Source of the DNA: Stenotrophomonas humi
Lineage (GTDB): Bacteria; Pseudomonadota; Gammaproteobacteria; Xanthomonadales; Xanthomonadaceae
Direction of reading: 5' to 3'
DNA: 64,000 nucleotides
Assembly: GCF_001431415.1 (NCBI RefSeq)
Contig: NZ_LDJI01000008.1
Span: 1 to 64,000 of the forward strand
In this document: one piece after another, positions 8,934-17,850 of the stretch
Position numbering within the stretch: the stretch's first letter is position 1
How the letters are laid out: the number at the start of each line of letters is the position of its first letter
Notes under the pieces: model-generated
Database searches by the model: none
Seen by the model: the letters and a program-made list of their open reading frames with translations, nothing else
What the model was told of the DNA's origin: nothing
Position numbers and translations under genes: made by a program

Positions 8934-10372
8934 AGAAGACCATGATCCAACAGACCTGTCGCCCCCTGCTGCTCGCCAGTGCATTGACTGCGTTGTTGGC
9001 CGGTTGCGCCACCACGCCCAGCGCCGACCCCGCCGCGGATCTGCGGGTTGCCACGCAGTATGGCCGCGGCGACGCGACCGCCAATGCCCCTGCACAATCC
9101 GTCGAGCGCGAACTCACCGCACCACCGGCGGAAGTACGTGCCGATGCGTGGTGGCAGGGCTTCGCCGATCCGCGCCTGGATCAACTGATCGAACGCGTGC
9201 TCGACAGCAATACCGACATGGCCTCAGCCGGACTGAAACTGGAGCGTGCACGCGTGCAGGCCGGTCTGGCCGGTGCGGATCTTTGGCCACAGGCCGCAGG
9301 CTCGGTAAGCGCCAATGGCAGCCGCAGCATCGACACCGGCGATGACTGGTCACGGGGCAACAGTGCCAGCGTGTCCCTTGGCTGGGAACTGGATCTGTGG
9401 GGCAAGCTGCGGGGGCAGCGCGACATCGCCCGCTGGGAAGCGCAGGCCACCGCGCAGGATCTGCAGGGCACCGTGCTCAGTCTGATCGGCCAGAGCTGCG
9501 AGCTGTACTGGCAGCTGGGCTACCTCAACCAGGCCATCGCCACCGGCCAGGCCAACCTGGAGCGTCTCGAACGCACCGCCTCGCTGGTGCAGACCCAGTT
9601 CGATGCCGGCGCGGTATCGCGACTGGAAGTACGTCAGGCACGGCAGAACATCGAAAGCCAACGCGCCGCGCAGGCGCAGCTGGAGCAGCAGCGGGTGGAA
9701 ACCCGCAACGCGTTGACCGTGCTGCTTGATGGCAAGCCGTGGCCACAGGCGGATGAGCCGCAGAATCTCGATGTCACCCACAGCCCCGGCATCGCCGAAG
9801 GCCTGCCCGCCGAGCTGCTGGCCCGCCGGCCGGACCTACGCGCCGCCGAGCTGCGCCTGCGCCAGTCACTGGCAGGCATCAAGGTCACCGCCACCAGCTA
9901 TTACCCGAGCCTGAGCTTGAGCAGCTCGATCGGCAGCTCCAGTCCCTCGCTGGCTGATGTGTTGACCAATCCGATGGCGACGCTGGGTGCCGGGTTGAGC
10001 CTGCCGTTCCTTAAATTCCGGCAGATGCAGCTGGACATCGATTCGGCCGATCTGTCCTACCAGATCGCCGCCAATGATTTCCGCAGGACGCTGTACACCG
10101 CGCTGTCGGAAGTGGACAACGCCTTGTCGGCACGTACGCGATTGGCCGAGCAGGTTGCCGCGGCACAGGCCTCGCATGACGAAGCAGTGCAGATCGCGCG
10201 TCTATATGAGGTGCGCTATCGCGCCGGCGCCACCGATCTGCGTACCTGGCTGGAAGCCGAGCAGACCCGCCGCAACGCGGAGTTGTCACTGGCGCAGGTC
10301 AAGCGCAGCCAGCTGGTCAACGATGTGACCCTGTACAAGGCGTTGGGTGGCGGGGCGCAACAAACACAGTGA
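8930..10372 (+). CDS. macC: Outer-membrane efflux channel lipoprotein (TolC/NodT family, MacC)
   Basis: The product is 480 residues with a lipoprotein signal peptide ending in LLAGC. Two outer-membrane-efflux repeats follow, with typical features: [65 protein letters not shown], and [29 protein letters not shown] near the end. The start ATG overlaps the macB stop by 4 nt, so the system carries its own dedicated channel rather than relying on a distant tolC. Together with the divergent two-component pair this matches the macRS-macABC organisation known from S. maltophilia. The gene is followed by a composite intergenic repeat, not by another gene. Confidence 0.93.
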   Translation: MKKTMIQQTCRPLLLASALTALLAGCATTPSADPAADLRVATQYGRGDATANAPAQSVERELTAPPAEVRADAWWQGFADPRLDQLIERVLDSNTDMASAGLKLERARVQAGLAGADLWPQAAGSVSANGSRSIDTGDDWSRGNSASVSLGWELDLWGKLRGQRDIARWEAQATAQDLQGTVLSLIGQSCELYWQLGYLNQAIATGQANLERLERTASLVQTQFDAGAVSRLEVRQARQNIESQRAAQAQLEQQRVETRNALTVLLDGKPWPQADEPQNLDVTHSPGIAEGLPAELLARRPDLRAAELRLRQSLAGIKVTATSYYPSLSLSSSIGSSSPSLADVLTNPMATLGAGLSLPFLKFRQMQLDIDSADLSYQIAANDFRRTLYTALSEVDNALSARTRLAEQVAAAQASHDEAVQIARLYEVRYRAGATDLRTWLEAEQTRRNAELSLAQVKRSQLVNDVTLYKALGGGAQQTQ

Positions 10373-10383
10373 TGCTGATTGAA

Positions 10384-10499
10384 GCCCCTCTCCCGTATAC
10401 GGGGAGAGGGGTTGGAGTATGGGCCGCTCTTGAAGCAAGCAGAGCAGAAGCCCCGTCATCCGCCCATCGGGCACCTTCTCCCGCGTGCGGGAGAAGGGA
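10384..10499. repeat. Composite intergenic repeat with two GC-rich stem-loops
   Basis: A first stem-loop (arms CCCCTCTCCC and GGGAGAGGGG, 10385-10411) is followed by a TTGGAGTATGGG tail and, after a spacer, by CGCCCATCGGGCACCTTCTCCCGCG and a second stem (10475-10496). The same two-module element occurs inverted at 32410-32531, and its first module occurs alone at 33748-33773. It resembles a BIME-like family and may also end macABC transcripts. Confidence 0.7.
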
Positions 10500-10581
10500 G
10501 GAATCAGGCATTGCTTGAGTCTGCTGGAATTCCGCTGTAATTCATCCCAACCTGCGTCTTCATCCCAGCCTGCTTGCAGGC

Positions 10582-11769
10582 CTACTGCTTCGGCGCGAGC
10601 CCATGCGCCCTCAACACCTCGCGCACCCGATCCAACGGAATCGCCTCCACCGTCTGGCCGTTGCCGCTGGTCGTGGTCGCCATGAACAAGGCGTTGTAAA
10701 CCGATTCTTCCACCGCATCCACGCTGGCCTGGAACACCGCGCTCATCGCTTCGTTGGCCAGCTCGGTGGTCTGCAGCTGCGGCGCATCGAAGGCACGACG
10801 CACCGACTCGGCGGTGGAGAACGCCAGCACATAGTCACCGCTGCCGTTGGACGCGGAACTGCCGGTGCGGCCCAGCCCCATCATTCCGCGCGAAGCCAGC
10901 CGGCGTAGATTGCGATCCGACAGTGGTGCATCCGTGGCGATGACAATGATCACCGAACCATCGCCGCGGTCATCGGCAAGCCCGCGCGTGTTTTCCTGCG
11001 CAGCCACCGCGTTCTGGAAGGCGTAACGATCCAGCTCGCGGCCGACCGGCGCACCTTCCACCTGCAACACACCGCCGAAGTTGGCCTGCACCAGCACGCC
11101 CACCGTCCAGCCACCGAGGCTTTCGGGCAGCTTGCGCGATGAGCTGCCGATACCGCCCTTCCAGCCGAATGCGACCGTACCGGTGCCGGCGCCCACGCTG
11201 CCTTCCTGCACCGGCCCGCTCTGCGCGGTTTCCAGCGCGCGGCGTACGGCATCGGCCGTCACGGGTCGGGAGCGAATGTCATTGAGCCCGCCATCGTTGG
11301 TCTCGCCAACGACGACATTCAACGAGCGCACCTGCTGCATGTCCGGCTTGGCCAGCATCCACTCGGCCATCGCATCGGCCGCCTTCCACACGCACAGCGT
11401 GCAGGTCAGCAGGATCGGCGTTTCCAGCTCGCCCAGTTCATTGACCTGGGTACTGCCGACGAATTTGCCGAAGCCGTTGCCCACGTGCAGCGCTGCCGGT
11501 ACACGCGAGCGATAGACGTTCCCTGCATGCGGCAGGATCGCGGTGACGCCGGTACGCACCGTATCGCCTTCGACCAGGGTTACCTGGCCCACACGCACAC
11601 CGGCGACGTCGGTAATGGCGTTGTATTTGCCCGGGGCGAAGATGCCCGGTGCAACGCCCAGATCACGGGCGCGGGCGCGGGGTGCTTCCTGTGCGGAAGC
11701 CACCAGGGCGCACAGCCCCAGCAGCGCCGCTGTCAGTCGAAGGGAAAGACGATGCGGCGCGTGGAGCAT
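10582..11769 (-). CDS. Secreted P1 family (DmpA/BapA-type) N-terminal nucleophile peptidase
   Basis: The product is 395 residues with a signal peptide ending at about ASA|QEA. The family comprises self-cleaving aminopeptidases (L-aminopeptidase/D-esterase DmpA, beta-peptidyl aminopeptidase BapA). Family features seen are GKYNAITDVAGVRVGQVTL near the N-terminus, WKGGIGSSSR, and GDGSVIIVIATDAPL, in which the Gly-Ser bond is the expected autoproteolysis site and the Ser becomes the nucleophile. ATG 11769 is chosen because AAAGGAA lies just upstream; the extension to 11853 runs into rlmB. The start lies 10 nt after the rlmB stop, so it is probably the last gene of rnr-rlmB-peptidase. A role in periplasmic peptide turnover is inferred. 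Confidence 0.88.
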   Translation of the reverse strand: MLHAPHRLSLRLTAALLGLCALVASAQEAPRARARDLGVAPGIFAPGKYNAITDVAGVRVGQVTLVEGDTVRTGVTAILPHAGNVYRSRVPAALHVGNGFGKFVGSTQVNELGELETPILLTCTLCVWKAADAMAEWMLAKPDMQQVRSLNVVVGETNDGGLNDIRSRPVTADAVRRALETAQSGPVQEGSVGAGTGTVAFGWKGGIGSSSRKLPESLGGWTVGVLVQANFGGVLQVEGAPVGRELDRYAFQNAVAAQENTRGLADDRGDGSVIIVIATDAPLSDRNLRRLASRGMMGLGRTGSSASNGSGDYVLAFSTAESVRRAFDAPQLQTTELANEAMSAVFQASVDAVEESVYNALFMATTTSGNGQTVEAIPLDRVREVLRAHGLAPKQ

Positions 11770-11779
11770 GCAGATTCCT

Positions 11780-12523
11780 TTACAGACGTTGGCGGACGGC
11801 TTCGAACAGGGCCACGCCGGTGGCGACGGAGACGTTGAGGCTTTCGATATCACCCGGCATCGGGATACGCACCAGCTGGTCGCAGGTTTCGCGGGTCAGG
11901 CGGCGCATGCCATCGGCTTCACCGCCCATCACCAGCGCCACGTTGCCGCGCAGGTCGAGCTTGTGGATGGTCGTATCCGATTCACCGGCCAGGCCATAAA
12001 CCCACACCCCCAGCTTCTGCATGTCCTTGATGCAACGGACCAGGTTGGTCACCGACACCACCGGAATGCTGTCGGCCGCACCGGCGCTGACCTTGCGCAC
12101 GGTCGCGTTGACCGGCGCACTCTTGTCCTTGGGGATCACCACGGCGGTAACGCCGGCGGCGGCGGCACTGCGCAGGCAGGCGCCCAGATTGTGCGGATCC
12201 TGCACCTCGTCCAGCACCAGCACCAGCGCCTTGCCCTCGGCGGCTTCGATCAGGCCCTGCAGTTCGTTCTCGTCCCACAGCTTGGGCGCGGCATAACGCG
12301 CGACCACGCCCTGGTGGCGCACCTGGCCGGCCACGCCGCCCAACGCCTGCGCGTTGACCTTGCGCACGTCGATGCCCTTGCGCAGGGCTTCTTCTTCAAT
12401 TTCGACCAGGCGCGGGTTCTTGGCACCGGCCTCGATCAACACTTCGCGAACGTTCTCCGGGTCCTTCTCGATCGAAGAAGCCACGGCATTGACGCCGACG
12501 ATCCACTGGTTCTGCTTGCTCAT
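11780..12523 (-). CDS. rlmB: 23S rRNA (guanosine-2251-2'-O)-methyltransferase RlmB
   Basis: A SPOUT/TrmH-family methyltransferase of 247 residues. The N-terminal substrate-binding domain starts WIVGVNAVASSIEKDPENV. The catalytic domain has LDEVQDPHNLGACLRSAAAAGVTAVV (motif 1, with Asn and Arg), ALVMGGEADGMRRLT (motif 2) and IPMPGDIESLNVSVATGVALFE (motif 3), which together form the AdoMet-binding knot. It methylates G2251 in the peptidyl-transferase P-loop of 23S rRNA. ATG 12523 (MSKQNQWIVG) is preferred over the longer frame, which is poor in conserved residues. It lies 120 nt downstream of rnr, the usual rnr-rlmB pairing in gammaproteobacteria. Confidence 0.95.
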   Translation of the reverse strand: MSKQNQWIVGVNAVASSIEKDPENVREVLIEAGAKNPRLVEIEEEALRKGIDVRKVNAQALGGVAGQVRHQGVVARYAAPKLWDENELQGLIEAAEGKALVLVLDEVQDPHNLGACLRSAAAAGVTAVVIPKDKSAPVNATVRKVSAGAADSIPVVSVTNLVRCIKDMQKLGVWVYGLAGESDTTIHKLDLRGNVALVMGGEADGMRRLTRETCDQLVRIPMPGDIESLNVSVATGVALFEAVRQRL

Positions 12524-12643
12524 TGGCGTCACATGGGGGGGAAATTCGGGGGGCAATGGTACTACCGGGGAACCGGCGAGGCGTAACCGGGAACCCGTGG
12601 GCAGCCTTGCTGCCACAGGTTCCCGCCGCCCGGCCGCGGGCCT

Positions 12644-15100
12644 TCAGTACTTCTTCTTGACGCGCTTGGCCGGCTTGCCGCGCTCGGGCAACGGCGCCAC
12701 ATCACCGGCCTCGCCGTCCTTCTGGACCAGCCGGAAGTCGATCTTGCGTTCTTCCATGCTGGCCTTGAGCACTAGCACGCGCACCCGGTCGCCCAGACGG
12801 AATTCGCTGCCGCGGCGGTCACCGCTGAGCGTCTTGCGGATCGGGTCGAACTGGTAATAGTCGTGCGGCAGCTGGGTGACGTGGACCAGGCCATTGACCT
12901 TGGACTCGTCCAGCTCCACGAACAGCCCGAAACTGGTCACGCCGCTGATCACGCCATCGAACTGGCCGCCAACGTGCTTTTCCATCCACGCTGCGCGGAA
13001 ACGCTCGTCAACTTCGCGCTCGGCCTCATCGGCACGGCGCTCACGCTCGGAGCATTGCAGCGACAACGCCGCCATCTCGCGGGGGGTATAGGTGTACTTC
13101 TCGCGTGGCGCGCCGGTCAACGCGTATTTGATCGCGCGATGCACCAGCAGGTCCGGATAACGGCGGATCGGCGAGGTGAAGTGCGCATACGCCTCCAACG
13201 CCAGACCAAAGTGGCCGTTGTTGTCCGGCGAATACACCGCCAGCGACTGGCTGCGCAGCAGCACCGATTCCAGCAGCGCCGAATCCGGGCGCTCGCGCAC
13301 CTTCTTCAGCAGCTTGGTGTAATCGCCCGGCTGCACCTTGTTCCACGCCGGCAGGCTCAACTTGAACTCCTTGAGGAATTCCAGCAGGTCGGCGAACTTG
13401 GACTCCGGTGGCCGCTCATGCACGCGGAACGGTGCCGGAACATGCGTGGACAGCAGGTAACGCGCGGCCTCGACGTTGGCGGCGATCATGCATTCTTCGA
13501 TCAGCTTGTGCGCGTCGTTGCGCACCATCATGCCGGCCTGGGTGACCTCACCGCGGTTGTCGAGCACGAAGCGCACTTCGGAGGATTCAAACTCGATCGC
13601 GCCGCGACGTTCGCGCGCCTTGGCCAGGATGCGGTACAGCTGGTGCAGGCTCTGGATCTGCGGCAACAGCGGGCCGATGAAGGCCTTGGCATCCGCGTCA
13701 TCCTCGCCCACCGCATCCCACACCTGCGTGTAGGTCAGGCGCGCGTGCGAGTTCATCACCGCTTCGTAGAACTTCGAACCGGTCACCTGGCCGTCGCGCC
13801 CCACCTGCATGTCGCAGACGAAGCACATGCGGTCTTCCTTCGGCCGCAGCGAACAGATGCCGTTGGACAGCGTCTCCGGCAGCATCGGCACGACGAAACC
13901 GGGGAAGTACACCGAGGTCGCGCGGCGCTGTGCTTCGTCATCCAGCGGCGTGCCGGGACGCACATAGTTGGACACGTCGGCGATGGCCACCACCAGACGG
14001 AAGCCATCGTGATTCGCCTCGCAGTACACCGCGTCGTCGAAGTCCTTGGCGTCCTCGCCATCGATGGTCACCAGCGGCATCGAACGCAGGTCCACGCGCT
14101 TGCCGATCATCGACGGCTCCACCGTCATCGGGATGGCGGTGGCCTCGTCCAGCACTTCCGGCGGGAATTCATACGGCAGCTCGTGGCCGTGGATGGCGGT
14201 CTCCACCACCAGTGACGGGGTCAGCTTGTCGCCGAGCACGGCGATGATCTTGCCAATCGGCGGGCGTCGCGAATCCGGCGCATGGGTCAGCTCGCACACC
14301 ACCAGCTGGCCATCCTTCGCACCGCCGGTGGCTTCACCGGGAATCTGGATGTTGCGCTGGATGCGCTTGTCATCGGGCACCACATAATTGATGCCGAATT
14401 CCACGCTGAAGTGACCGATCAGGCGGTTGACGCCGCGTTCCAGCACGCGCGCGATGCTGCCTTCACGGCGGCCTCGGCGGTCGATGCCGGTGACATTGGC
14501 CAGCGCGCGGTCGCCGTGCATGACCTTGCGCATTTCGTACGGCGACAGGAACAGATCGTCACCGCCCTCGTCCGGGCGCAGGAAGCCGAAGCCTTCCGGG
14601 TTGGCGATCACCACGCCGGGGATCAGGCTCAGTGCCAGCACCGGGGCGAAGCCGCCACGGCGGTTCTGTACCAACTGGCCGTCGCGCACCATCGCGCCCA
14701 GGCGCTTGGACAGCGCGTCGGCACGATCAGGTTCGGTCAGGCCAAGCTGGCGGCCGATTTCCTCGGCGTTCTGCGGGCCTTCGCAGCGTTCCAGCAGCTG
14801 CAGGATGGCTTCGCGGCTGGCAATCGGCTGCGCGTAGCGTTCCGCTTCGCGGGAGGCATAGGGGTCGTCGACCGTTACCGCCGGGCTTGGCTTGCGCCGG
14901 CCACGCACGAAGCTCTGCGGTGCAGCGGAGGCGGTGTCTTTGGGTTTGCCACGCCCGGGCTTGGCGGGAGCCGACAGGCTCTCCGGCATCCACGGCGGCA
15001 GTTTTGCGGATTTGCGGGCTTTGCCCGGGGCCTTGTCCGGCTTGGCGCCGGCGGCGGACTTGCGGGCCTTTCCGGCCCCAGTGGTCTTTTTGTTGTTCAT
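12644..15100 (-). CDS. rnr: Ribonuclease R
   Basis: The product is 818 residues, the usual size for RNase R. A basic N-terminal tail (Lys- and Ala-rich) leads into a winged-helix HTH_12 domain (REAILQLLERCEGPQNAEEIGRQLGL), cold-shock domains, the RNB catalytic domain with MPLVTIDGEDAKDFDDAVYCE (the four Asp residues that bind Mg), a C-terminal S1 domain (QFDGVISGVTSFGLFVELDESKVNGLVHV) and a lysine-rich end. It degrades structured RNA 3' to 5' without a helicase and takes part in rRNA and tmRNA quality control. ATG 15100 (MNNKKTTG) has a G-rich Shine-Dalgarno-like stretch just upstream; the open frame further upstream overlaps the tRNA gene and is excluded. Confidence 0.96.
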   Translation of the reverse strand: MNNKKTTGAGKARKSAAGAKPDKAPGKARKSAKLPPWMPESLSAPAKPGRGKPKDTASAAPQSFVRGRRKPSPAVTVDDPYASREAERYAQPIASREAILQLLERCEGPQNAEEIGRQLGLTEPDRADALSKRLGAMVRDGQLVQNRRGGFAPVLALSLIPGVVIANPEGFGFLRPDEGGDDLFLSPYEMRKVMHGDRALANVTGIDRRGRREGSIARVLERGVNRLIGHFSVEFGINYVVPDDKRIQRNIQIPGEATGGAKDGQLVVCELTHAPDSRRPPIGKIIAVLGDKLTPSLVVETAIHGHELPYEFPPEVLDEATAIPMTVEPSMIGKRVDLRSMPLVTIDGEDAKDFDDAVYCEANHDGFRLVVAIADVSNYVRPGTPLDDEAQRRATSVYFPGFVVPMLPETLSNGICSLRPKEDRMCFVCDMQVGRDGQVTGSKFYEAVMNSHARLTYTQVWDAVGEDDADAKAFIGPLLPQIQSLHQLYRILAKARERRGAIEFESSEVRFVLDNRGEVTQAGMMVRNDAHKLIEECMIAANVEAARYLLSTHVPAPFRVHERPPESKFADLLEFLKEFKLSLPAWNKVQPGDYTKLLKKVRERPDSALLESVLLRSQSLAVYSPDNNGHFGLALEAYAHFTSPIRRYPDLLVHRAIKYALTGAPREKYTYTPREMAALSLQCSERERRADEAEREVDERFRAAWMEKHVGGQFDGVISGVTSFGLFVELDESKVNGLVHVTQLPHDYYQFDPIRKTLSGDRRGSEFRLGDRVRVLVLKASMEERKIDFRLVQKDGEAGDVAPLPERGKPAKRVKKKY

Positions 15101-15172
15101 CGACCCCCATGGTACCTGCTGAACCGTGTACGCAGTGCGCATGCCATCAAGCCGGGGCAATGTGAAAAAACG

Positions 15173-15201
15173 TTGACAAAGCCAAGCGCGCTGGCCAAAA
15201 T
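15173..15201 (+). promoter_or_regulatory. Promoter of the first tRNA-Leu gene
   Basis: TTGACA (15173-15178) is followed after 17 bp by CAAAAT (15196-15201), 14 nt before the mature tRNA. The -35 element is a perfect sigma-70 match; the -10 matches 4 of 6. The other two copies have the same -35 to -10 geometry. Confidence 0.65.
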
Positions 15202-15215
15202 CGCCGGCCTGAAGT

Positions 15216-15302
15216 GCCCAGGTGGCGGAATTGGTAGACGCACTAGCTTCAGGTGCTAGCGGGGGCAACTCCGTGGAGGTTCGAGTCCTCTCCTGGGCAC
15301 CA
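15216..15302 (+). tRNA. tRNA-Leu (anticodon CAG), copy 1
   Basis: An 87-nt class II tRNA. The acceptor arms GCCCAGG and CCTGGGC pair, the anticodon stem is CTAGC/GCTAG around a TTCAGGT loop giving anticodon CAG (reads CUG, the dominant Leu codon in GC-rich genomes), a long variable arm follows, then the T loop with TTCGAGTC and an encoded CCA end. The two copies downstream are identical in sequence. Confidence 0.97.
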
Positions 15303-15312
15303 CTTCAAGATC

Positions 15313-15336
15313 AGACCCGCGCAAGCGGGTCTTTTC
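15313..15336 (+). terminator. Rho-independent terminator after tRNA-Leu copy 1
   Basis: Stem AGACCCGC and GCGGGTCT with a GCAA tetraloop, followed by a short T tract. It starts 11 nt after the CCA end, so this tRNA is a single-gene transcription unit. Confidence 0.8.
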
Positions 15337-15466
15337 GTTTCTGCCGTCGACGCAGGCCTGACGCCGAGGCCCCGATGAGCGCCCTGTGCGGCGGCTGCAC
15401 CCGAGGCCGGGGTTTGCTCCCCGTCTGCGACCCCAAAGTCCATCTGTAACGCCTCCCACGAAAGTG

Positions 15467-15495
15467 TTGACGCAATGAATATCGACCTGCATAAT
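15467..15495 (+). promoter_or_regulatory. Promoter of the second tRNA-Leu gene
   Basis: TTGACG (15467-15472), 17-bp spacer, CATAAT (15490-15495; 5 of 6 matches), ending 14 nt before the mature tRNA. This is the best -10 element of the three tRNA cassettes. Confidence 0.75.
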
Positions 15496-15509
15496 TCCGC
15501 TCCTGAGTC

Positions 15510-15596
15510 GCCCAGGTGGCGGAATTGGTAGACGCACTAGCTTCAGGTGCTAGCGGGGGCAACTCCGTGGAGGTTCGAGTCCTCTCCTGGGCACCA
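15510..15596 (+). tRNA. tRNA-Leu (anticodon CAG), copy 2
   Basis: Identical to copy 1 over all 87 nt, including the encoded CCA. It shares a longer 5' flank (CTGAGTC) and 3' flank (TGACTCAAGAAC) with copy 3 than with copy 1, suggesting that copies 2 and 3 arose from the more recent duplication. Confidence 0.97.
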
Positions 15597-15613
15597 TGAC
15601 TCAAGAACGAAGA

Positions 15614-15636
15614 AACCCGCGAAAGCGGGTTTTTTC
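15614..15636 (+). terminator. Rho-independent terminator after tRNA-Leu copy 2
   Basis: Stem AACCCGC and GCGGGTT with a GAAA tetraloop, followed by a run of T. Confidence 0.85.
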
Positions 15637-15966
15637 ATGCCTGCGTTTCGGGCAACCCAAATCCGGCAATCCAGATGCAGTGCCTGTCCATGCCAGACAG
15701 AAGCACTACCCACATCGCTTCAAGAAGCATGGCGCCGCTCGACGGAAGCCTCCTTTTGAATTCGACCGCCATGAGTGCCACACATCCGCATCGACACCTT
15801 CGCGCAGCCGCGCATCAGGGTCGGCGACCGCGATTGCGGTCTGCAGATCGCCATCCCTCGCGTTGATGCGCCCGCTGCATCCGGCTGCAAGAACTCCTCC
15901 GCATTGGTCCCCAACGCGTTCGTGCTACGCGCGGGCGGCAATCACGCATTCGGGCGTGAAAACCTG
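15637..15966. other. Non-coding spacer between tRNA-Leu copies 2 and 3
   Basis: About 330 bp without a convincing gene. Small open frames exist in several phases but none has a recognisable product or a supporting ribosome binding site. The next tRNA promoter starts at 15967. It may be remnant sequence separating the duplicated cassettes; nothing further is visible. Confidence 0.5.
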
Positions 15967-15995
15967 TTGACACATTCGGCGTTCTCACACAGAAT
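15967..15995 (+). promoter_or_regulatory. Promoter of the third tRNA-Leu gene
   Basis: TTGACA (15967-15972), 17-bp spacer, CAGAAT (15990-15995), ending 14 nt before the mature tRNA, the same geometry as the other two cassettes. Confidence 0.65.
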
Positions 15996-16009
15996 TCGCC
16001 CCCTGAGTC

Positions 16010-16096
16010 GCCCAGGTGGCGGAATTGGTAGACGCACTAGCTTCAGGTGCTAGCGGGGGCAACTCCGTGGAGGTTCGAGTCCTCTCCTGGGCACCA
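16010..16096 (+). tRNA. tRNA-Leu (anticodon CAG), copy 3
   Basis: Identical to copies 1 and 2 over 87 nt, with CCA encoded. It completes three independently transcribed genes for the same isoacceptor within 0.9 kb. Confidence 0.97.
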
Positions 16097-16113
16097 TGAC
16101 TCAAGAACAAAAG

Positions 16114-16137
16114 AACCCGCGGAAGCGGGTTTTTTTG
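16114..16137 (+). terminator. Rho-independent terminator after tRNA-Leu copy 3
   Basis: Stem AACCCGC and GCGGGTT with a GGAA loop, followed by seven T. It is nearly the same as the copy 2 terminator. Confidence 0.87.
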
Positions 16138-16178
16138 TGCCTGCGATCCGGTCCTGCCGGCGTGATGCATGCATTCCC

Positions 16179-16242
16179 GTAGTGCCCAGCCACGACTCGA
16201 CTGGGCACCATTCGGATCACTGCAGCGGAGCATGGCTCCGCT
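16179..16242. repeat. SMAG-like REP pair
   Basis: A GTAG head followed by a stem (GTGCCCAG and CTGGGCAC, 16182-16208), then a second stem AGCGGAG/CTCCGCT (16224-16242). The GTAG-headed stem-loop is the hallmark of SMAG repeats described in S. maltophilia. The same two-stem combination is found near 27503-27566, and a related pair near 54298-54359. Confidence 0.65.
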
Positions 16243-16280
16243 TCACCGTTGCATCGAAGACGCGATGGGGCCTGTGGAAA

Positions 16281-17843
16281 TCAATGCCCACCAGCAGCCG
16301 CGGCCCCACCGCCGGCACCGAACGGCGGCTTGGCCATCCAGACAAACACGATGATTGCCAGGAACACCCAGCCAAGCAGCAGGAAGATGTCGTTGAAGCC
16401 CATCTGCGAGGCCTGGTGCACGATCATGTTGTCCAACACGGCCGCGCCGTGCTGCAGATCGCCCTGCCCCATCGCCGTGACCTGTGCCTGCATGCCCGGG
16501 TCATAGAGCGAGATGTGTTCGGTCAGGCCTGCGTGATGCTGCTGGGTCCGCCGTGCCCACAACCAGGTAGTCAGCGATGCGGCAAAACTGCCGCCCAGCG
16601 TGCGCAGGAAAGTCGCCAGACCGGAGCCGGCCGCCACTTCGCGTCCATCCAGGTCCGACAACAGAATCTGCAGCACCGGCATGAAGAACAGCGCCAGGCC
16701 CATGCCCATCAGCAGCTGCACACCGGCCACATGCGCGAAGTCCACCTGCAGGTTGAAGCCCGACCGCATGAAGCTGGTCATCGACAGCACGAAGAAGGCG
16801 ATGGTGGCCAGCAGCCGCATGTCCACCTTGTGCCCGAACTTGCCCAGCAGCGGCGCCAACAGGATCGGCAGGAATCCCAACGGGGCCGTCGCAAGGCCCG
16901 CCCAGATCGCGGTGTAACCCATGTCGCGCTGCAGCCATTGCGGAATCATCAGCGCCACCGAGAAGAACGCGGCATAACCCACGATCATCGCCAGCGTGCC
17001 GGCACGGAAGTTGCGATGACGCAGCAGGCGCAGATCGACGATGGGGTCCTTGTCGGTCAGTTCCCAGATCAGGAACACCGCCAGCGCCACGGCCGCGACG
17101 CAGGCCAGCACCACGATCTTGGTCGAGGCGAACCAGTCTTCCTCATTGCCCAGGTCCAGCAGCAACTGCAGGCAGCCGACACCGATCACCAGGGTGACCA
17201 GGCCGACGTAATCCATCTTCGGCTTCTCGACCTGCTCCACCCGGTGCCGCAACTGGCCACCGACGATCACCGCGGCAATCACGCCCAACGGCACGTTGAT
17301 CAGGAAGATCCATTCCCAGCTGTAGTTGTCGGTGATCCAACCACCGAGGATGGGCCCGGCGATCGGCGCGACCACCGTGATCATCGCCAGCAACGCCAGC
17401 GCCTGCCCGCGTTTTTCGCGCGGGTAGATCGACACCAGCAGCGACTGGGTGATCGGGTACATCGGGCCGGCGACGAAACCCTGCAGCGCGCGCGACACCA
17501 CCAGCATGCCCATGCTCTGCGCGATGCCGCACAGCAGCGAGGCGATGGAGAAGGCAATGGTCGCCCAGATGAACAGCTTGACCTCGCCGAAGCGGCGGCT
17601 GAGCCAGCCGGTCAGCGGCAGCGCGATGGCGGTACTGACCGCGAACGAGGTGATGACCCACGTGGCCTGCTGCGAACTTGCGCCGAGGTTGCCGGCGATG
17701 GTGGGCAGCGACACGTTGGCGATGGTGGTGTCGAGCACCTGCATGAACGAGGCCAGCGCCAGGCCGGCCGTGCACAGGGCTACATTGGCCGGCCCAGCAC
17801 CAACCGCAGGAGCGGCAGGCGCGGTGGGAGCTTGAGCGGACAT
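16281..17843 (-). CDS. emrB: EmrB-type MFS drug exporter (DHA2, 14 TM)
   Basis: The product is 520 residues with 14 predicted membrane helices. Features are the N-terminal motif LASFMQVLDTTIANVSLPTIAGNLG typical of EmrB, motif A GWLSRRFGEVKLF, and motif C GPILGGWITDNYSWEWIFLINVPLG. It exports hydrophobic drugs and uncouplers with proton antiport, working with EmrA and an outer-membrane channel. The N-terminus is Ala/Pro-rich (15 residues) and the C-terminus is a Gly/Ala tail. It is the last gene of emrR-emrC-emrA-emrB; its start is 7 nt after the emrA stop. The layout equals the published EmrRCABsm locus of S. maltophilia. Confidence 0.94.
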   Translation of the reverse strand: MSAQAPTAPAAPAVGAGPANVALCTAGLALASFMQVLDTTIANVSLPTIAGNLGASSQQATWVITSFAVSTAIALPLTGWLSRRFGEVKLFIWATIAFSIASLLCGIAQSMGMLVVSRALQGFVAGPMYPITQSLLVSIYPREKRGQALALLAMITVVAPIAGPILGGWITDNYSWEWIFLINVPLGVIAAVIVGGQLRHRVEQVEKPKMDYVGLVTLVIGVGCLQLLLDLGNEEDWFASTKIVVLACVAAVALAVFLIWELTDKDPIVDLRLLRHRNFRAGTLAMIVGYAAFFSVALMIPQWLQRDMGYTAIWAGLATAPLGFLPILLAPLLGKFGHKVDMRLLATIAFFVLSMTSFMRSGFNLQVDFAHVAGVQLLMGMGLALFFMPVLQILLSDLDGREVAAGSGLATFLRTLGGSFAASLTTWLWARRTQQHHAGLTEHISLYDPGMQAQVTAMGQGDLQHGAAVLDNMIVHQASQMGFNDIFLLLGWVFLAIIVFVWMAKPPFGAGGGAAAAGGH

Positions 17844-17850
17844 GGTGACC

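Noticed and set aside
10384..10499. Possible CRISPR-like array
   Set aside because: Only two different stem-loops with one spacer are present; there are no regularly spaced identical repeats and no cas genes.
15222..15449. Small open frames overlapping the tRNA-Leu genes
   Set aside because: They read through tRNA sequence and repeat in each copy only because the tRNA genes are identical.
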